From: Silene noctiflora
Lineage: Eukaryota; Streptophyta; Magnoliopsida; Caryophyllales; Caryophyllaceae
DNA length: 22,153 nucleotides
NCBI GenBank assembly: GCA_009801015.1
Contig: VHZZ01000087.1
Span: 301,647 to 323,799, forward strand
Reading direction: 5' to 3'
Position numbers and translations under genes: made by a program. The stretch's first letter is position 1. Every line of letters starts with the position of its first letter. The notes under the pieces were generated by a model that did not search any database, was not told the origin of the DNA, and worked only from the letters and a program-made list of their open reading frames with translations. Positions 21,723 through 22,153 of the stretch are shown in pieces.

Positions 21723-22153
21723 TAATTAATTGGTTGTATGATTATCGTCGATCAAATATGAAGAAGAAGATTATAATTGAGGAATTGAAGATGAACAGAA
21801 AAAAACCCTAGAAAAATGAATTAAAAAAGAAGTTGAAATTGGAGAAAGGGAATGAGAGACAGGGTGATGAGAGGAATAGGAATCACTGGAGAGATAAAAA
21901 GAACAAGCAAGTCTCTTTTAAGACGGTTTAAATATCGAAAGAGCGGCCATTATTAAAAGTCATTTTAATGAAGTGTTTTTAGGTAAATAATCGCTTTGTT
22001 TACAATAATGGTCGTGTAAAACAGGTTTATTTAAGAATCTTCGAGAAAGAAGAGGATGGCAGATAGGGATGTCAATGGGGCGGGGTGGGTGCGGAGGAGG
22101 GGTAACCCGCACCCGCATCCGCGAACTATAATGTGTACCCACGCCCGCCCCAC
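21723..22153 (-). promoter_or_regulatory. ECT 5' UTR and promoter region
   Basis: On the minus strand the sequence just upstream of ATG 21722 is rich in CT (21840-21890), as in many plant 5' UTRs. It carries a telo-box AAACCCTA at 21803-21810 (plus strand), typical of translation and growth genes. A TATTTAAA word at 21934-21927 (minus strand) lies about 205 bp before the ATG and is a weak TATA candidate. No transcription start can be fixed from sequence alone. Confidence 0.45.
22067..22153. repeat. GC-rich dispersed plant repeat, cut by the window end
   Basis: The stretch starts GGATGTCAATGGGGCGGGG and continues with GGGTGCGGAGG and CCCGCACCCGCATCCGC, ending in CCCGCCCCAC. G-rich words on the left and C-rich words on the right are roughly inverted. 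It contrasts sharply with the AT-rich surroundings. Similar GATGTCAATGGGG(C)GGG sequences are scattered in many plant genomes. The family is not named here. Confidence 0.5.

Noticed and set aside
1-22153. Search for retroviral or LTR elements, CRISPR-like arrays, tRNA or rRNA genes
   Set aside because: No reverse transcriptase, integrase or capsid-like open frame, no paired LTRs, no regularly spaced short repeats and no convincing tRNA cloverleaf were seen by eye on either strand.

Overview
This is eukaryotic nuclear DNA from a flowering plant, most likely a eudicot. The genes are split by many short GT-AG introns in AT-rich sequence. The three encoded proteins are plant-type, and the introns carry Stowaway-like MITEs (TA CTCCCTCC ends) and degraded TS-type SINEs. 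Recurrent TACGGAGTA-type motifs and the style of the SINEs hint at Caryophyllales (beet, spinach, quinoa, amaranth relatives), but that is only an impression. No prokaryotic, viral or CRISPR feature was recognised, and I found no credible new multi-gene system. The three genes are unrelated housekeeping or regulatory loci lying head to tail on the minus strand.

Layout, in window coordinates. 1-683: 3' flank of the first gene, with no second gene recognised. 684-10821 (minus): an 18-exon gene for a GRAM plus VASt domain membrane protein of the VASCULAR ASSOCIATED DEATH 1 (VAD1) type, 615 aa as modelled. Intron 1 is filled by a degenerate array with a period near 180 bp that duplicates the exon 1 donor region. 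Introns 2 and 10 hold SINE remnants, and intron 6 holds a 96-bp foldback MITE. 10822-12054: VAD1 promoter side with a 180-bp-period direct duplication and a G-box, running into the 3' flank of the next gene. 12055-14656 (minus; 5' UTR exon near 15330-15463): a 7-coding-exon gene for the Qb-SNARE Sec20, 292 aa, ending in a transmembrane helix and a luminal tail with C-terminal HDEL. 15464-16074: intergenic. 16075-21722 (minus): an 8-exon gene for a YTH-domain m6A reader of the plant ECT (YTHDF-like) family, 711 aa, with Stowaway-like elements in introns 5 and 7. 21723-22153: ECT 5' UTR and promoter, with a GC-rich dispersed repeat cut by the window edge.

Functionally, VAD1-type proteins bind lipid at membranes through GRAM and VASt domains and limit defence-associated cell death. 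Sec20 takes part in Golgi-to-ER retrograde fusion. ECT proteins bind m6A-marked mRNA in the cytoplasm. Nothing in the sequence suggests that the three act in one pathway. All exon models were built by hand by matching splice sites and reading frame. Every junction keeps frame, but no transcript evidence was available.
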